A stretch of DNA of 64,000 bases from Limnohabitans sp. Rim28. GTDB lineage: Bacteria; Pseudomonadota; Gammaproteobacteria; Burkholderiales; Burkholderiaceae_C. Position 1 is the stretch's first letter; each line of letters begins with the position of its first letter. Shown here piece after piece: positions 8,238 to 16,695 of this stretch. Under the pieces are notes generated by a model that was not told the DNA's origin, did not search any database, and was given only the letters and a program-made list of their open reading frames with translations. The position numbers and the translations under genes were made by a program. Location: the NCBI RefSeq assembly GCF_000293865.2, contig NZ_ALKN02000001.1, positions 465,382 to 529,381 of the forward strand, read 5' to 3'.

Positions 8238-9005
8238 ATGACAACTTCACTCAAAGGCCAAGTGGCCTGGATCACTGGCGGCGGCAGCGGCATCGGACTG
8301 GCTGGGGCGATTGAGCTGGTCAAGGCGGGGGCTCATGTGGTGATTTCGGGGCGCACCGCGGCCACCAACGCCATGGCACTGGCCCAACTTCAAAACCTGG
8401 GCAGCGCAGAGGCGGTGCTGCTGGATGTGGCCGACAAACACGCTGTGAAAGCCACCGCCCAAGACATCGTGGCAAGACACGGCCGCATCGACATGCTGAT
8501 CACCAGTGCGGGCACCAACGCCACACAGCGCAACTTCGATGTGGTCACCCCCGAAGCATGGGACGACGTGGTGGCCATCAACCTGTCGGGGCTTTTCTAT
8601 TGCGTGCACGCGGTCTTGCCCACCATGCGGCAGCAGCAAGGTGGCTTGATCATCAACGTGTCATCCTGGGCTGGTTTGTATGCCTCCAAACTCACAGGCC
8701 CCGCTTACAACGCCACCAAACGCGCGGTGTTGGCACTGACCGAGTCCATCAACATGGAAGAGTGCCTCTACGGTATCCGCGCCACCTCACTCTTGCCGGG
8801 CGAAGTGGCCACGCCGATTCTGGACAAAAGACCCGTGCCACCATCGGCCCAGCAGCGCGAGCGCATGGTGCAAGCCGAAGACATGGGCCAAGCCATCTTG
8901 TTTTTGGCCCAAATGCCGGCTCGCACCTGCATCAATGAGTTGATCATCTCGCCCACCTTCAACCGCTTCTACACCGGTGGCCTGGAAACCCCAGCCCAAC
9001 CATGA
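8238..9005 (+). CDS. Short-chain dehydrogenase/reductase (classical SDR)
   Basis: NAD(P)-dependent oxidoreductase of 255 residues. The cofactor motif TGGGSGIG (13-20), a modified NNAG (SAGT near residue 90), and the catalytic Ser143, Tyr157 and Lys161 (YNATK) are all in place. The arginine after the second strand (SGRT) suggests NADP preference. The ATG follows AGGA at good spacing. The substrate cannot be read from the sequence. The next gene, an EamA permease, starts 40 bases after its stop, so the pair may be co-transcribed with the cyclase and Bug genes that follow. Confidence 0.88.
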   Translation: MTTSLKGQVAWITGGGSGIGLAGAIELVKAGAHVVISGRTAATNAMALAQLQNLGSAEAVLLDVADKHAVKATAQDIVARHGRIDMLITSAGTNATQRNFDVVTPEAWDDVVAINLSGLFYCVHAVLPTMRQQQGGLIINVSSWAGLYASKLTGPAYNATKRAVLALTESINMEECLYGIRATSLLPGEVATPILDKRPVPPSAQQRERMVQAEDMGQAILFLAQMPARTCINELIISPTFNRFYTGGLETPAQP

Positions 9006-9045
9006 GCTGGGTCACTCGCACCGAGACCCACCTCTTCATGGCCCC

Positions 9046-9948
9046 ATGAGCCAACTGTTCAGCGACAGCGCCCGCAACCGTCGCATCGGCATTGCGCTGG
9101 TCACCGTGACCACGCTGATGTTTGCGGTGCTGGACGCGTCTGCCAAATGGGCAGTGATGACACTGCCCGTGATGCAGGTGGTGTGGATGCGATTCTTGAC
9201 GCACGCACTGGTCTCCATCGCGGTCTTTGCGCCCTCCCTCAAGGGCGATTTGTGGCGCTGGCGCCACCCCCGCCTGCAATTGCTGCGGGGCCTGATGCTG
9301 GCGAGCATGACAGGCCTCAACTTTTGGGCCTTGCAGTATTTGCAATTGGCAGAAACCGGGGCCATGCAGTTTTCAGTGCCTATCTTGATTGCGCTGCTCT
9401 CGGCCTGGTGGCTGGGCGAGCGGCTGGATGCCAAGCGCTGGCTGGCGATTGCGATGGGTTTTGTCGGCGTGTTGGTCATCATTCGCCCGGGCAGCAGCGG
9501 CTTTCACCCGGCCATTTTGCTGTCGGCACTCAATGCCGTCTTGTACGCGCTGTTCAACATGATGACCCGCTACCTGGCCAGCAGCGAAAACCCAGCCACA
9601 ACCCAGTTGACTTCGGCAGTGGTGGCCACCTTGGTGATGACGCCGATCGCCTTGTGGCAGTGGCAAAACCCAGCCACCCTGCTGGAACGGTGCGTGATGG
9701 CTCTGGCCGGTTTGTGTGGCGGCATTGGCCACTATTTTGTGGCGGTGGCCCACCGCTATGCCTCGGCGGCAGTGCTGGGGCCGTTTTTATACCAGCAGAT
9801 CATTTACATGAGCGTGCTGGGGTGGCTGGTCTTTGGCCAGGTGCCTGATTTAGCCGTGGTGCTGGGCACTTTGGTGGTGGTGGCCAGCGGTTTGTATTTG
9901 CTGTGGCGCGAGTTTCAAAGACCCGCGCCCCTCCCTTTAACCGACTGA
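9046..9948 (+). CDS. EamA/DMT-family transporter
   Basis: Inner-membrane permease of 300 residues with about ten hydrophobic helices arranged as two EamA repeats, each including the typical LGERL or VFGQVP end segment. A helix-end LGERLDAKRWLAIAMGF pattern closes repeat 1. The family exports amino acids, nucleosides or other metabolites; the substrate here is unknown. The ATG at 9046 precedes a short cytoplasmic stretch and the first helix; a GTG/ATG further upstream would overlap the SDR gene. Confidence 0.85.
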   Translation: MSQLFSDSARNRRIGIALVTVTTLMFAVLDASAKWAVMTLPVMQVVWMRFLTHALVSIAVFAPSLKGDLWRWRHPRLQLLRGLMLASMTGLNFWALQYLQLAETGAMQFSVPILIALLSAWWLGERLDAKRWLAIAMGFVGVLVIIRPGSSGFHPAILLSALNAVLYALFNMMTRYLASSENPATTQLTSAVVATLVMTPIALWQWQNPATLLERCVMALAGLCGGIGHYFVAVAHRYASAAVLGPFLYQQIIYMSVLGWLVFGQVPDLAVVLGTLVVVASGLYLLWREFQRPAPLPLTD

Positions 9949-9982
9949 CCCATCCAGGGTTTCAGCACATCAGGAGTCACTC

Positions 9983-11044
9983 ATGTCTTCATCCCCACGC
10001 TGGAAACAACGCCCTCCGGGCTCGAATTGGGGCGACTTCGGCCCGGACGACCAATGCGGCCGCATGAACCTGTTGACGCCCGATAAAGTGCTGCAAGGCA
10101 TGCGCGAGGTGCACACAGGGCAGACCTTCAACCTCAGCCTGCCGCTGGATTTTCCGGGAGGCAATGTGCTCAACCCCAGGCGCCAACCGCCTGTGCTGCG
10201 CCCCACCCTGCGCGAGGGCAAGCCCAACATGAATTACCAACTCTGGTGCGATGACCCCAGCTGCACCGACGTGATTTGTGACGATCTGGTGATCATGCAC
10301 TTGCAGTACAGCACCCAATGGGACAGCTTGGCGCATGTGGGCTCCATGTTCGATGCCAATGGCGACGGCGTGCCCGAGGCGGTCTACTACAACGGCTTTC
10401 GGGCCGGGACTGACGTGATGGGCCCCAGCGGCGGCGACGGCGCCGGCATTTTTGGTTTTCCCGAAATCGCCCGCGAATCCACGTCCTCGGCCAAAGCGCT
10501 GGGCATCGAAAAAATGTCCGAACGCTGCGTGCAGGGCCGCGCCGTGATGATCGACCTGCACGCGCACTTCGGGCGCCAAAGGGTGCGGGTGGGCTACGAC
10601 ATGCTGATGGACATCATGCGCAAAGATGGGGTCGTGGTCGAGTCGGGTGACATGGTGTGCCTGCACACGGGTTTTGCGCAAATGCTGCTGGAGATGAACA
10701 AGCAGCCCGATCCGCACCAGGTCGAAAACGCCTGCGCGGTGCTGGAGGGCCGCGATGAACGCTTGCTCCAGTGGATCACCGACTCGGGTCTGGTGGCGCT
10801 GATCGCCGACAACTACGCCGTCGAGGGCTTACCCGCCTCACCCCGTCCGGGCAGTTGCGCCGCGCTGCCCTTGCACGAACATTGCCTGTTCAAGCTGGGT
10901 GTGCACTTGGGCGAGATCTGGCACCTGACCCCGCTGGCCGAGTGGTTGCGCAGCCAAAAACGCTCTCGTTTTTTGCTCACCGCCCCGCCCCTGCGCTTGC
11001 CTGGAGCGATCGGCTCGCCAGCCACACCGATTGCCACGGTCTGA
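9983..11044 (+). CDS. Cyclase-family (KynB-like) metal-dependent hydrolase
   Basis: A 353-residue protein of the PF04199-type cyclase family, which includes kynurenine formamidase and other amide or ester hydrolases. It has the RMNLLTP opening, a QWDSLAHVG segment where the usual metal-binding HxGTHxDxPxH motif lies (QxDxxxH form), CLHTGF and LHEHCLFKLG near the C-terminus. It is longer than KynB (about 210 residues) and resembles the larger uncharacterised members. An AGGAG stands 8 bases before the ATG. Position between a permease and a Bug receptor suggests catabolism of an imported acid, amide or lactone. Confidence 0.78.
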   Translation: MSSSPRWKQRPPGSNWGDFGPDDQCGRMNLLTPDKVLQGMREVHTGQTFNLSLPLDFPGGNVLNPRRQPPVLRPTLREGKPNMNYQLWCDDPSCTDVICDDLVIMHLQYSTQWDSLAHVGSMFDANGDGVPEAVYYNGFRAGTDVMGPSGGDGAGIFGFPEIARESTSSAKALGIEKMSERCVQGRAVMIDLHAHFGRQRVRVGYDMLMDIMRKDGVVVESGDMVCLHTGFAQMLLEMNKQPDPHQVENACAVLEGRDERLLQWITDSGLVALIADNYAVEGLPASPRPGSCAALPLHEHCLFKLGVHLGEIWHLTPLAEWLRSQKRSRFLLTAPPLRLPGAIGSPATPIATV

Positions 11045-11151
11045 GCCGCTCAGCAGTGTCTGGCCAGGCGTTCGTTCAGGGTTTGCGCTAGAACCATGAT
11101 CGCTTGGATGAGGCCATACTCGTATTTTTGTTATCTCTAAGAGCTCAAACC

Positions 11152-12120
11152 ATGAAATCCTGGATGACCCGTGCAGCTTGTGCTGCTTTGGTGACTTGCA
11201 TGCCGCTGATGTCCTGGGCGCAAGCCTGGCCCACCAAACAACCGATCAAATTGGTCGCTGTTTTCCCGCCAGGCGGCTCGGTCGACCAAGTGGCGCGCAT
11301 TTTGTCCGGCCCCTTGTCGCAGCAACTGGGGCAAAGTGTGGTGGTCGAGAACAGGGGCGGCGCTTCGGGCGTGATTGGCACCGCGGGCGTGCTCAGCGCA
11401 CCCGCTGATGGCTACACCTTTGCGGTGGTTTTTGACACCCATGGCGTGAACCAAAGTTTGATGCCCAACATGCCCTACGACAGCAAGCGGGACTTGGTCC
11501 CCTTGGTGCTGGTGGGTACATCGGCCATGATGGTCACGACCCATGCGGCCAGCGAATACAAAAGCTTTGCCGATGTGATTTCAGCCTCTAAGGCCAAAAA
11601 GAACGTGGCTTACGGCTCGATTGGCAACGGCAGCCTGGGCCATTTGGCCATGACCTTGATGACCAAAAACGGTGGCCTGGAATTCAACCACGTGCCTTTC
11701 AAAGGCGGCGGTCCTTTGATGAACGACGCCATTGCCGGTCACATTCCACTGACCATCGGCACCGTGTTTTTGAACAAGCCACACATCGACAGCAAACGCC
11801 TGCGCCCCCTGGCGGTGACCTCGTCCAAACGTGTCGCGGAATTCCCCGATGTGCCCACCATTGCCGAAGCGGGCTTTCCGGGTTTTGAAGCACCGGCCTG
11901 GTGGGCCATGTTGGCCTCGGCCAAAACACCACCCGACATCATCAAGCGCATGAACGAAGAATTGAACAAGACACTGAGCAACCCTGAGGTTTCCAAGCGC
12001 CTGGAGGCACAAGGCATCAGCATTGCAGGGGGCAGTGTGGAACGCGCCAAGACCTTCATCGATGGCCAAATCGACACTTGGGCCAAAGTTGTGCGTGAAA
12101 ACGGCATCAAGCCAGACTGA
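11152..12120 (+). CDS. Bug/TctC-family periplasmic solute receptor
   Basis: Extracytoplasmic receptor of 322 residues for a tripartite tricarboxylate-type transporter. A signal peptide ends about SWAQA, followed by the family signatures WPTKQPIKLVAVFPPGG, VVVENRGGASG, GSIGNGSLGHLA, HVPFKGGGP and ADGYTF. Bug proteins bind carboxylated solutes, but the ligand cannot be predicted. No TctA/TctB membrane genes are nearby. The ATG at 11152 gives a clean signal peptide; it follows a 107-base gap after the cyclase gene. Confidence 0.92.
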   Translation: MKSWMTRAACAALVTCMPLMSWAQAWPTKQPIKLVAVFPPGGSVDQVARILSGPLSQQLGQSVVVENRGGASGVIGTAGVLSAPADGYTFAVVFDTHGVNQSLMPNMPYDSKRDLVPLVLVGTSAMMVTTHAASEYKSFADVISASKAKKNVAYGSIGNGSLGHLAMTLMTKNGGLEFNHVPFKGGGPLMNDAIAGHIPLTIGTVFLNKPHIDSKRLRPLAVTSSKRVAEFPDVPTIAEAGFPGFEAPAWWAMLASAKTPPDIIKRMNEELNKTLSNPEVSKRLEAQGISIAGGSVERAKTFIDGQIDTWAKVVRENGIKPD

Positions 12121-12137
12121 CCGCCATCAAGCCAGCA

Positions 12138-12560
12138 TCAAGCATCCAGCAGTGGCGCATCGACCACCCGTTCGGGCTTCAACGCACGAACGCGGTGGTC
12201 AACGTAATAGCCGCCAAACTCGGTGTACTGGAGCAGCACCCGGTCGCACTGGCCACACGCAAAAACATCACAACGGTTGTATGGAAAAAACAGGGGTGCA
12301 ATCGGCGCCTCGGGTGACTCGTAGCGCGTGCCAGTGGGGTGAAATTCTGCAAAACTGGGTTCGGGCAAGGGGGCGCCATCGGCGTCCAATGTCGCGCGCA
12401 AACTGCCCAACTTTTGCACAGCGCCTTCTGGCCAGCGGTCCCCGCTCACGCTTTCCCAGCCCTCACACGCCCCCAGCGAACATTGGCAAGCTTTGGGGCT
12501 GCGCCGCTGAGCCAATTCGCGCAAGGCTTGGGCGTCCAGCACCTGGTTTTCAGTGGTCAT
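12138..12560 (-). CDS. Conserved hypothetical protein, cysteine-rich
   Basis: A 140-residue protein that I do not recognise. It has CQC and C residues near positions 25-32 and a CDVFACGQCDR stretch around residue 98 (CxxC), which suggest metal binding. It has no signal peptide or membrane helix. It starts with ATG at 12560 and lies 12 bases downstream of the Mrr-like gene on the same strand, so the two may form a transcription unit. Codon usage fits a real gene. Confidence 0.7.
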   Translation of the reverse strand: MTTENQVLDAQALRELAQRRSPKACQCSLGACEGWESVSGDRWPEGAVQKLGSLRATLDADGAPLPEPSFAEFHPTGTRYESPEAPIAPLFFPYNRCDVFACGQCDRVLLQYTEFGGYYVDHRVRALKPERVVDAPLLDA

Positions 12561-12572
12561 GGTGCCAAAGCC

Positions 12573-13151
12573 TCACAAAATTTTGATGGTTTCAGCTGTC
12601 AGCATGACCAAGTCTGCATCCGAAATGAGCGTGATGCGATTCTGTTCGGCATATTCGTTGGCTTTGGCACTGACTTGCCCCAAGGTGATGCACACACAGT
12701 TTCTGGCTTCAAGTGCGTCTCGGGCGGCCACCAATTCACGCAATGACTCCACCCCCAAAGCGGCTGCCTTCCAGCGTTTGGCGCTGACCACCGTGAGAAC
12801 ACCTTTTTTCTCCAATTGCATGTCGGCAGCGCCATTCAGATGCTTGACGGTGTAGCCCTGGCGGGTGAACGCGGTCTCGAGCAAGGCAGAAAAGTCACGC
12901 CAACCCATGCTCGAGAGCATGCTCAAGCCTTTTTCAAGTTCTGCGGCACTGGGCAAGTTGCGCTGTCGCCACATGGCCATGCAGCCAATCACGAAGAATG
13001 GAAAACCGCCCAGCATGCCCACGCCGGCATATTCTTTGGGCAACAAGGCCCCTGCCGCCAAAGCAATCACCGCCACCAACACAAAGCTGATCCACCACGG
13101 TGAGCGCAACAACACCGCGAACAGGGACTTCTCTGACATTTTGAATTTCAC
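12573..13151 (-). CDS. Membrane-anchored restriction-endonuclease-like (Mrr fold) protein
   Basis: A 192-residue protein with two adjacent N-terminal transmembrane helices (about residues 15-62) and a C-terminal Mrr_cat-type domain (about 85-190: DFSALLETAF, GYTVKHLNG, AADMQLEKKG, VVSAKRW). In Mrr nucleases the metal site is D-(Q/E)xK; here the D is kept but the Q/E position reads S (S-A-K), so activity is uncertain. The start is a GTG with AGGAG just upstream; an ATG four codons in (13139) is an alternative. Membrane-tethered Mrr-like proteins of unknown role are common in proteobacteria. Confidence 0.72.
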   Translation of the reverse strand: MKFKMSEKSLFAVLLRSPWWISFVLVAVIALAAGALLPKEYAGVGMLGGFPFFVIGCMAMWRQRNLPSAAELEKGLSMLSSMGWRDFSALLETAFTRQGYTVKHLNGAADMQLEKKGVLTVVSAKRWKAAALGVESLRELVAARDALEARNCVCITLGQVSAKANEYAEQNRITLISDADLVMLTAETIKIL

Positions 13152-13191
13152 ACCGACTCCTGAACCTGAAAAAAGCAGGCGCTATTTTCGC

Positions 13192-14016
13192 TCAGCAAGG
13201 CGTGTCACCCGCCAGTGTGATGCGGTGCATGACCCGCCGAAAACCATGGTAATCGTTGACGGGGTTGTGCTGCGTGCAGCGGTTGTCCCACACCGCCAGC
13301 GAATGGGGCTGCCAGACGAATCGGCAGGTGAACTCGGGCTTGACCTGGTGCTGAAACAAAAAGTTCAGCAAAGGCGCGCTCTCAGCGTCGGTCATGCCCA
13401 CGATGCCTGCGGTGTGCGCCACATTGACATACAGCGCCTTGCGGCCGGTTTCGGGGTGCGTGCGCACCAGCGGGTGGTGCGCCAAATGCGCTTGGGGGGC
13501 ACTGTCTTTGCCATCCGATTTGATGCGGTCCTCGCGGGTTTTGGAGACGTCGGCTTTGGCAGAGCTGCTGATGCCCACCAACCCATCGAGCAGCCTTTGC
13601 ATCGTGTCAGAAAGGGCCTCCCAGGCCAAATACTGGTTGGCAAACAAGGTGTCTCCGCCGTACGGTGGAACCTCTTTGGCCAAGAGCATCGAGCCCATGG
13701 GGGGTTGCGGCAAATAAGTGGTGTCGGAGTGCCAGATGCCCCCAAAGTTCACTTTTTCGTGTTCGAGTTTTTTGACCTCGATGACACAAGGAAAGCCCTC
13801 CAAACCTTTGACAAAGGGGTATTCGATCGGTTGCCCCAGCGTTTGCGCGAACGCCATGAATTGTTGGGGGGAAAGGTCCTGGTCGCGGAAAAAAATGACC
13901 TGGTTTTGCAACAAGGCATCGCGAATCTCGCGTTGCTGCTCACCCCTCAAAGTTTGGGTCAAATCGACCCCGTGCAGCTCGGCGCCCAGGGCACCTGCAA
14001 TTCGGCGAATCATCAT
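13192..14016 (-). CDS. TauD/TfdA-family Fe(II)/2-oxoglutarate dioxygenase
   Basis: Non-haem iron oxygenase of 274 residues. The iron triad is visible as H96-x-D98 (IWHSDTTY) and H250 in the CTQHNPVNDY segment, with the 2-oxoglutarate arginine near the C-terminus (MHRITLAG). Family members hydroxylate taurine, 2,4-D or other acids, with loss of sulfite, phenol and the like. I chose the MMIRRIAGALGAEL start at 14016 because it matches family N-termini; an in-frame ATG at 14118 would add 34 unlikely residues. It is divergent from a Bug receptor gene 112 bases away, so the imported ligand could be its substrate. Confidence 0.86.
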   Translation of the reverse strand: MMIRRIAGALGAELHGVDLTQTLRGEQQREIRDALLQNQVIFFRDQDLSPQQFMAFAQTLGQPIEYPFVKGLEGFPCVIEVKKLEHEKVNFGGIWHSDTTYLPQPPMGSMLLAKEVPPYGGDTLFANQYLAWEALSDTMQRLLDGLVGISSSAKADVSKTREDRIKSDGKDSAPQAHLAHHPLVRTHPETGRKALYVNVAHTAGIVGMTDAESAPLLNFLFQHQVKPEFTCRFVWQPHSLAVWDNRCTQHNPVNDYHGFRRVMHRITLAGDTPC

Positions 14017-14128
14017 GTTTTCATTGTGGCACAGCACCTGGGCTGGCCAGCCCTGCAACTTGTCCGCCTTGAGACAAGCCGGGCCCGTGCCTTGTGTCAT
14101 TCTGAGGTACTTTTTCATTGGAGCGGAA

Positions 14129-15097
14129 ATGATCACACGTGGTTTAAAAATTTGGGCCCTGTCTTTGGGTCTTTGTCTGACGCAGGGCGCTGTTCTGGCC
14201 CAAGAATTCTTGTCACGCCCTGTGCGCATCGTGGTGCCGCAAACGCCGGGCGGCGCATCCGATGCGCTGGCGCGCATCATGGCGCAAAGACTCAGCGAAA
14301 AGTGGGGCCAGTCGGTGGTGGTCGAAAACCGTGCGGGTGCAGGTGGCAACGTGGGCATGGAGCATGTGGCCTTGGCCGCTGCAGACGGCCACACCTTGTT
14401 GATGAGCTATGCGGGCTCGCACGCCATCAACGCCGCCTTGTACAAAAAATTGCCCTTTGACCCTGAGAAAGATTTCGAGCCGGTGGCCACTTTGGCCACC
14501 TTGCCTTTTGTCTTGGTGGTCCGGCCCGACTCGCCGGTCAAAAGCATCAAGGACTTGGTCGAGCAAGGCACCCGCGCGCCTTTGACCTTTGGCTCGGCGG
14601 GCAACGGTTCGGTCAACCACTTGCTGGGGGTCATGTTCAATGCAGCCGCCAAAACCAAACTCGAGCACATCCCCTATCGGGGCGCAGCCCCCGCCATGCA
14701 AGACCTGATGGGCGGTCAAATCAACATGGTCTTCACCAGCCTGCCCTCGGTCTCGGGCGCCATCAAGGCCGGCACACTGCGCCCGGTGGCCGTGACCAGC
14801 GCGGTGCGTTCGGGCAACTTCCCCCAAATTCCCAGCATCGCTGAATCGGGCTACAAAGAGTTTGATGTATCGCCGTGGTTCGGGCTGTTTGCCCCCGCCA
14901 AAACCCCTGCTGCGGTGGTGCGGCGCATCAACCAAGATGTGCAAGAGATCCTGAAAAACAAAGACGTGATCGAGCGCTTCAACGCGCAAGGGGCCGATGT
15001 GTTGATCACCCAACCCGCTGAGTTTGCCAACATGCTCAAGCGTGACCTGGCCAAATGGGCCGTGGTGGTGAAAGAGTCCGGCGCCCAGATTGACTGA
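14129..15097 (+). CDS. Bug/TctC-family periplasmic solute receptor
   Basis: Periplasmic receptor of 322 residues with a signal peptide ending about VLAQE, then VRIVVPQTPGGASDALAR, VVVENRAGAGG, GSAGNGSVNHL and HIPYRGAAPAMQD, the standard Bug blocks. It starts a run of six same-strand genes ending at 20904 with short gaps or overlaps, suggesting one operon: two receptors, RraA-like aldolase, LeuC, LeuD, a mu-crystallin homologue and an FAD oxidase. GGAG precedes the ATG at 14129. The ligand is unknown; a hydroxy- or dicarboxylate would fit the enzymes that follow. Confidence 0.92.
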   Translation: MITRGLKIWALSLGLCLTQGAVLAQEFLSRPVRIVVPQTPGGASDALARIMAQRLSEKWGQSVVVENRAGAGGNVGMEHVALAAADGHTLLMSYAGSHAINAALYKKLPFDPEKDFEPVATLATLPFVLVVRPDSPVKSIKDLVEQGTRAPLTFGSAGNGSVNHLLGVMFNAAAKTKLEHIPYRGAAPAMQDLMGGQINMVFTSLPSVSGAIKAGTLRPVAVTSAVRSGNFPQIPSIAESGYKEFDVSPWFGLFAPAKTPAAVVRRINQDVQEILKNKDVIERFNAQGADVLITQPAEFANMLKRDLAKWAVVVKESGAQID

Positions 15098-15117
15098 CAC
15101 CCCACAAGGACCACACC

Positions 15118-16098
15118 ATGACACACGCATCTTTTTCTCGCCGCACCGCATTGGCGCTGGCGCTTGGCCTCTCACTCAGCGCCGGCGCCATGGCGCAAAC
15201 CTGGCCTGATAAACCCATCCGCATCGTGGTGGGTTTTGCGCCCGGTGGTTTCACCGACGTGCTGGCCCGCACCATTGGCCAAAAGCTGCAAGACCGCTTG
15301 GGTCAGCCCGTGGTGGTGGACAACAAAGCCGGTGCGGCCGGCACCGTAGGGGCCGACATCGTGGCCAAAGCCCGGCCCGATGGCTACACCTTGTTGCTGG
15401 GCCACAGCAACTCCAATTCGGTGGCGCCTGCGCTTTACCCCAAGCTGCCTTATGACGTGGTGAAAGACTTCACCCCCATCATCCGCGTCGCCTCCACCCC
15501 TTTGCTGCTCACGGTGAACCCCGGTGTGCCCGCCAACGACGTCAAAGGCTTCATCGCCTTGGCCAAACAAAAGCCCATGGGCCTGAGTTTTGCCTCATCG
15601 GGCAGCGGCAGTGCGCAGCACCTGGCAGCAGCCCGCTTCATGTTGGCCACCCAGACGCAGATGAACCACATCCCCTACAAAGGCAGCGGGCAAGCCATCG
15701 TCGATTTGCTGTCGGGCCAAGTCAACCTGAACTTTGAAAGCCCGCCCAACGTGATGCCGCACTACCAAGCGGGCAAGCTGCGGGTCTTGGCCATCACCAG
15801 TGAAAAACGCTCGCCCCTGATGCCCAACGTGCCCACCATGGCCGAAGCGGGCGTGGCCAACGCTGAGATGCTGCAATGGTTTGCGGTGTTGGGCCCGGCC
15901 AAACTGCCTGCCGACATCACCCGCCGCCTGAACACGGAAATTGCCGCCATCTTGCGACTGCCGGATGTGGCCGAAAAAATCGCCTCTCAGGGCGGCGAAA
16001 TCATCGGCGGCACACCCGAATCGTTCGCGGCTTTCATCCCCGAGGACAGCGCCTCTTGGGCCAAGTTGGTGCGCGAAGCCAACGTGCGCATGGACTGA
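15118..16098 (+). CDS. Bug/TctC-family periplasmic solute receptor
   Basis: Second receptor in the cluster, 326 residues. It has a signal sequence with an Arg-Arg pair and hydrophobic core ending AMAQT, then WPDKPIRIVVGFAPGGFTD, VVVDNKAGAAG, SSGSGSAQHLA and HIPYKGSGQAI. It is clearly diverged from its upstream neighbour rather than a fresh duplicate. AAGGA lies ahead of the ATG, 20 bases after the previous stop, and the RraA-like gene starts 3 bases after this stop. Two receptors in one unit suggest two related ligands or a broad ligand range. Confidence 0.92.
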   Translation: MTHASFSRRTALALALGLSLSAGAMAQTWPDKPIRIVVGFAPGGFTDVLARTIGQKLQDRLGQPVVVDNKAGAAGTVGADIVAKARPDGYTLLLGHSNSNSVAPALYPKLPYDVVKDFTPIIRVASTPLLLTVNPGVPANDVKGFIALAKQKPMGLSFASSGSGSAQHLAAARFMLATQTQMNHIPYKGSGQAIVDLLSGQVNLNFESPPNVMPHYQAGKLRVLAITSEKRSPLMPNVPTMAEAGVANAEMLQWFAVLGPAKLPADITRRLNTEIAAILRLPDVAEKIASQGGEIIGGTPESFAAFIPEDSASWAKLVREANVRMD

Positions 16099-16101
16099 GC
16101 C

Positions 16102-16695
16102 ATGTCAGCCACCCCGAAAACCACCGACCTGTGCGACGCCCGCGAGGACGTGCAGGCCTGTGCCGTGCTGTTCCAAAGTTACGGTTTGCGCCGCGCCTTT
16201 ACCGGACCGATGCGCACCTTGCGATGCTTTGAAGACATTGGTCTGATGCGCGACACCGTGAGCCAACCCGGACACGGTCAAGTGCTGGTGATCGACGGCG
16301 GAGGCTCCATCTCGCGCGCCTTGTTTGGCGACGTGATGGCCGAGCTCGCCTCACGCAACGGTTGGGCGGGCTTGGTCATCCACGGTGTGGTGCGCGATGC
16401 CAACGAGCTGAACGCCATCGCCATCGGTGTGAAAGCCCTGGGCACGGTGCCCAAGCGAGGCAGCCGCACGGGTGCAGGTGAGCGCGATGTGCCCTTGCAT
16501 TTCGGTGGCGTGACTTTCACTGTGGGCGACCACCTGGTGGCCGATGCGGATGGCGTGGTCGTGTTGCCGACCGGCTTGACGGCCGCAGACATCGAGGTTG
16601 CTGACGTGGTGGCCGCCACGGCCGCTTACGCAGCGGGGACACCCGCACCCACACCAGCTTCTGTCAACAAATCGCCACCGACATCGCCGGCATGA
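16102..16695 (+). CDS. RraA-family protein, likely 4-hydroxy-4-methyl-2-oxoglutarate-type aldolase
   Basis: A 197-residue RraA-fold protein. The family signature is present: GDVMAELASRNGWAGLVIHG followed by VRD, with the RD pair used by class II HMG/CHA aldolases for substrate and metal binding. Such enzymes cleave 4-hydroxy-4-methyl-2-oxoglutarate or 4-carboxy-4-hydroxy-2-oxoadipate to pyruvate plus a 2-oxoacid; other members are the RNase E inhibitor RraA. The metabolic neighbours (LeuC/LeuD-type hydro-lyase, FAD oxidase, Bug receptors) favour the aldolase role. Its stop overlaps the leuC-like ATG (ATGA). Confidence 0.83.
   Translation: MSATPKTTDLCDAREDVQACAVLFQSYGLRRAFTGPMRTLRCFEDIGLMRDTVSQPGHGQVLVIDGGGSISRALFGDVMAELASRNGWAGLVIHGVVRDANELNAIAIGVKALGTVPKRGSRTGAGERDVPLHFGGVTFTVGDHLVADADGVVVLPTGLTAADIEVADVVAATAAYAAGTPAPTPASVNKSPPTSPA

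Noticed and set aside
14016..14118. 34-residue N-terminal extension of the TauD-type dioxygenase
   Set aside because: The extension is not family-like and would sit in the divergent promoter region of the Bug gene.
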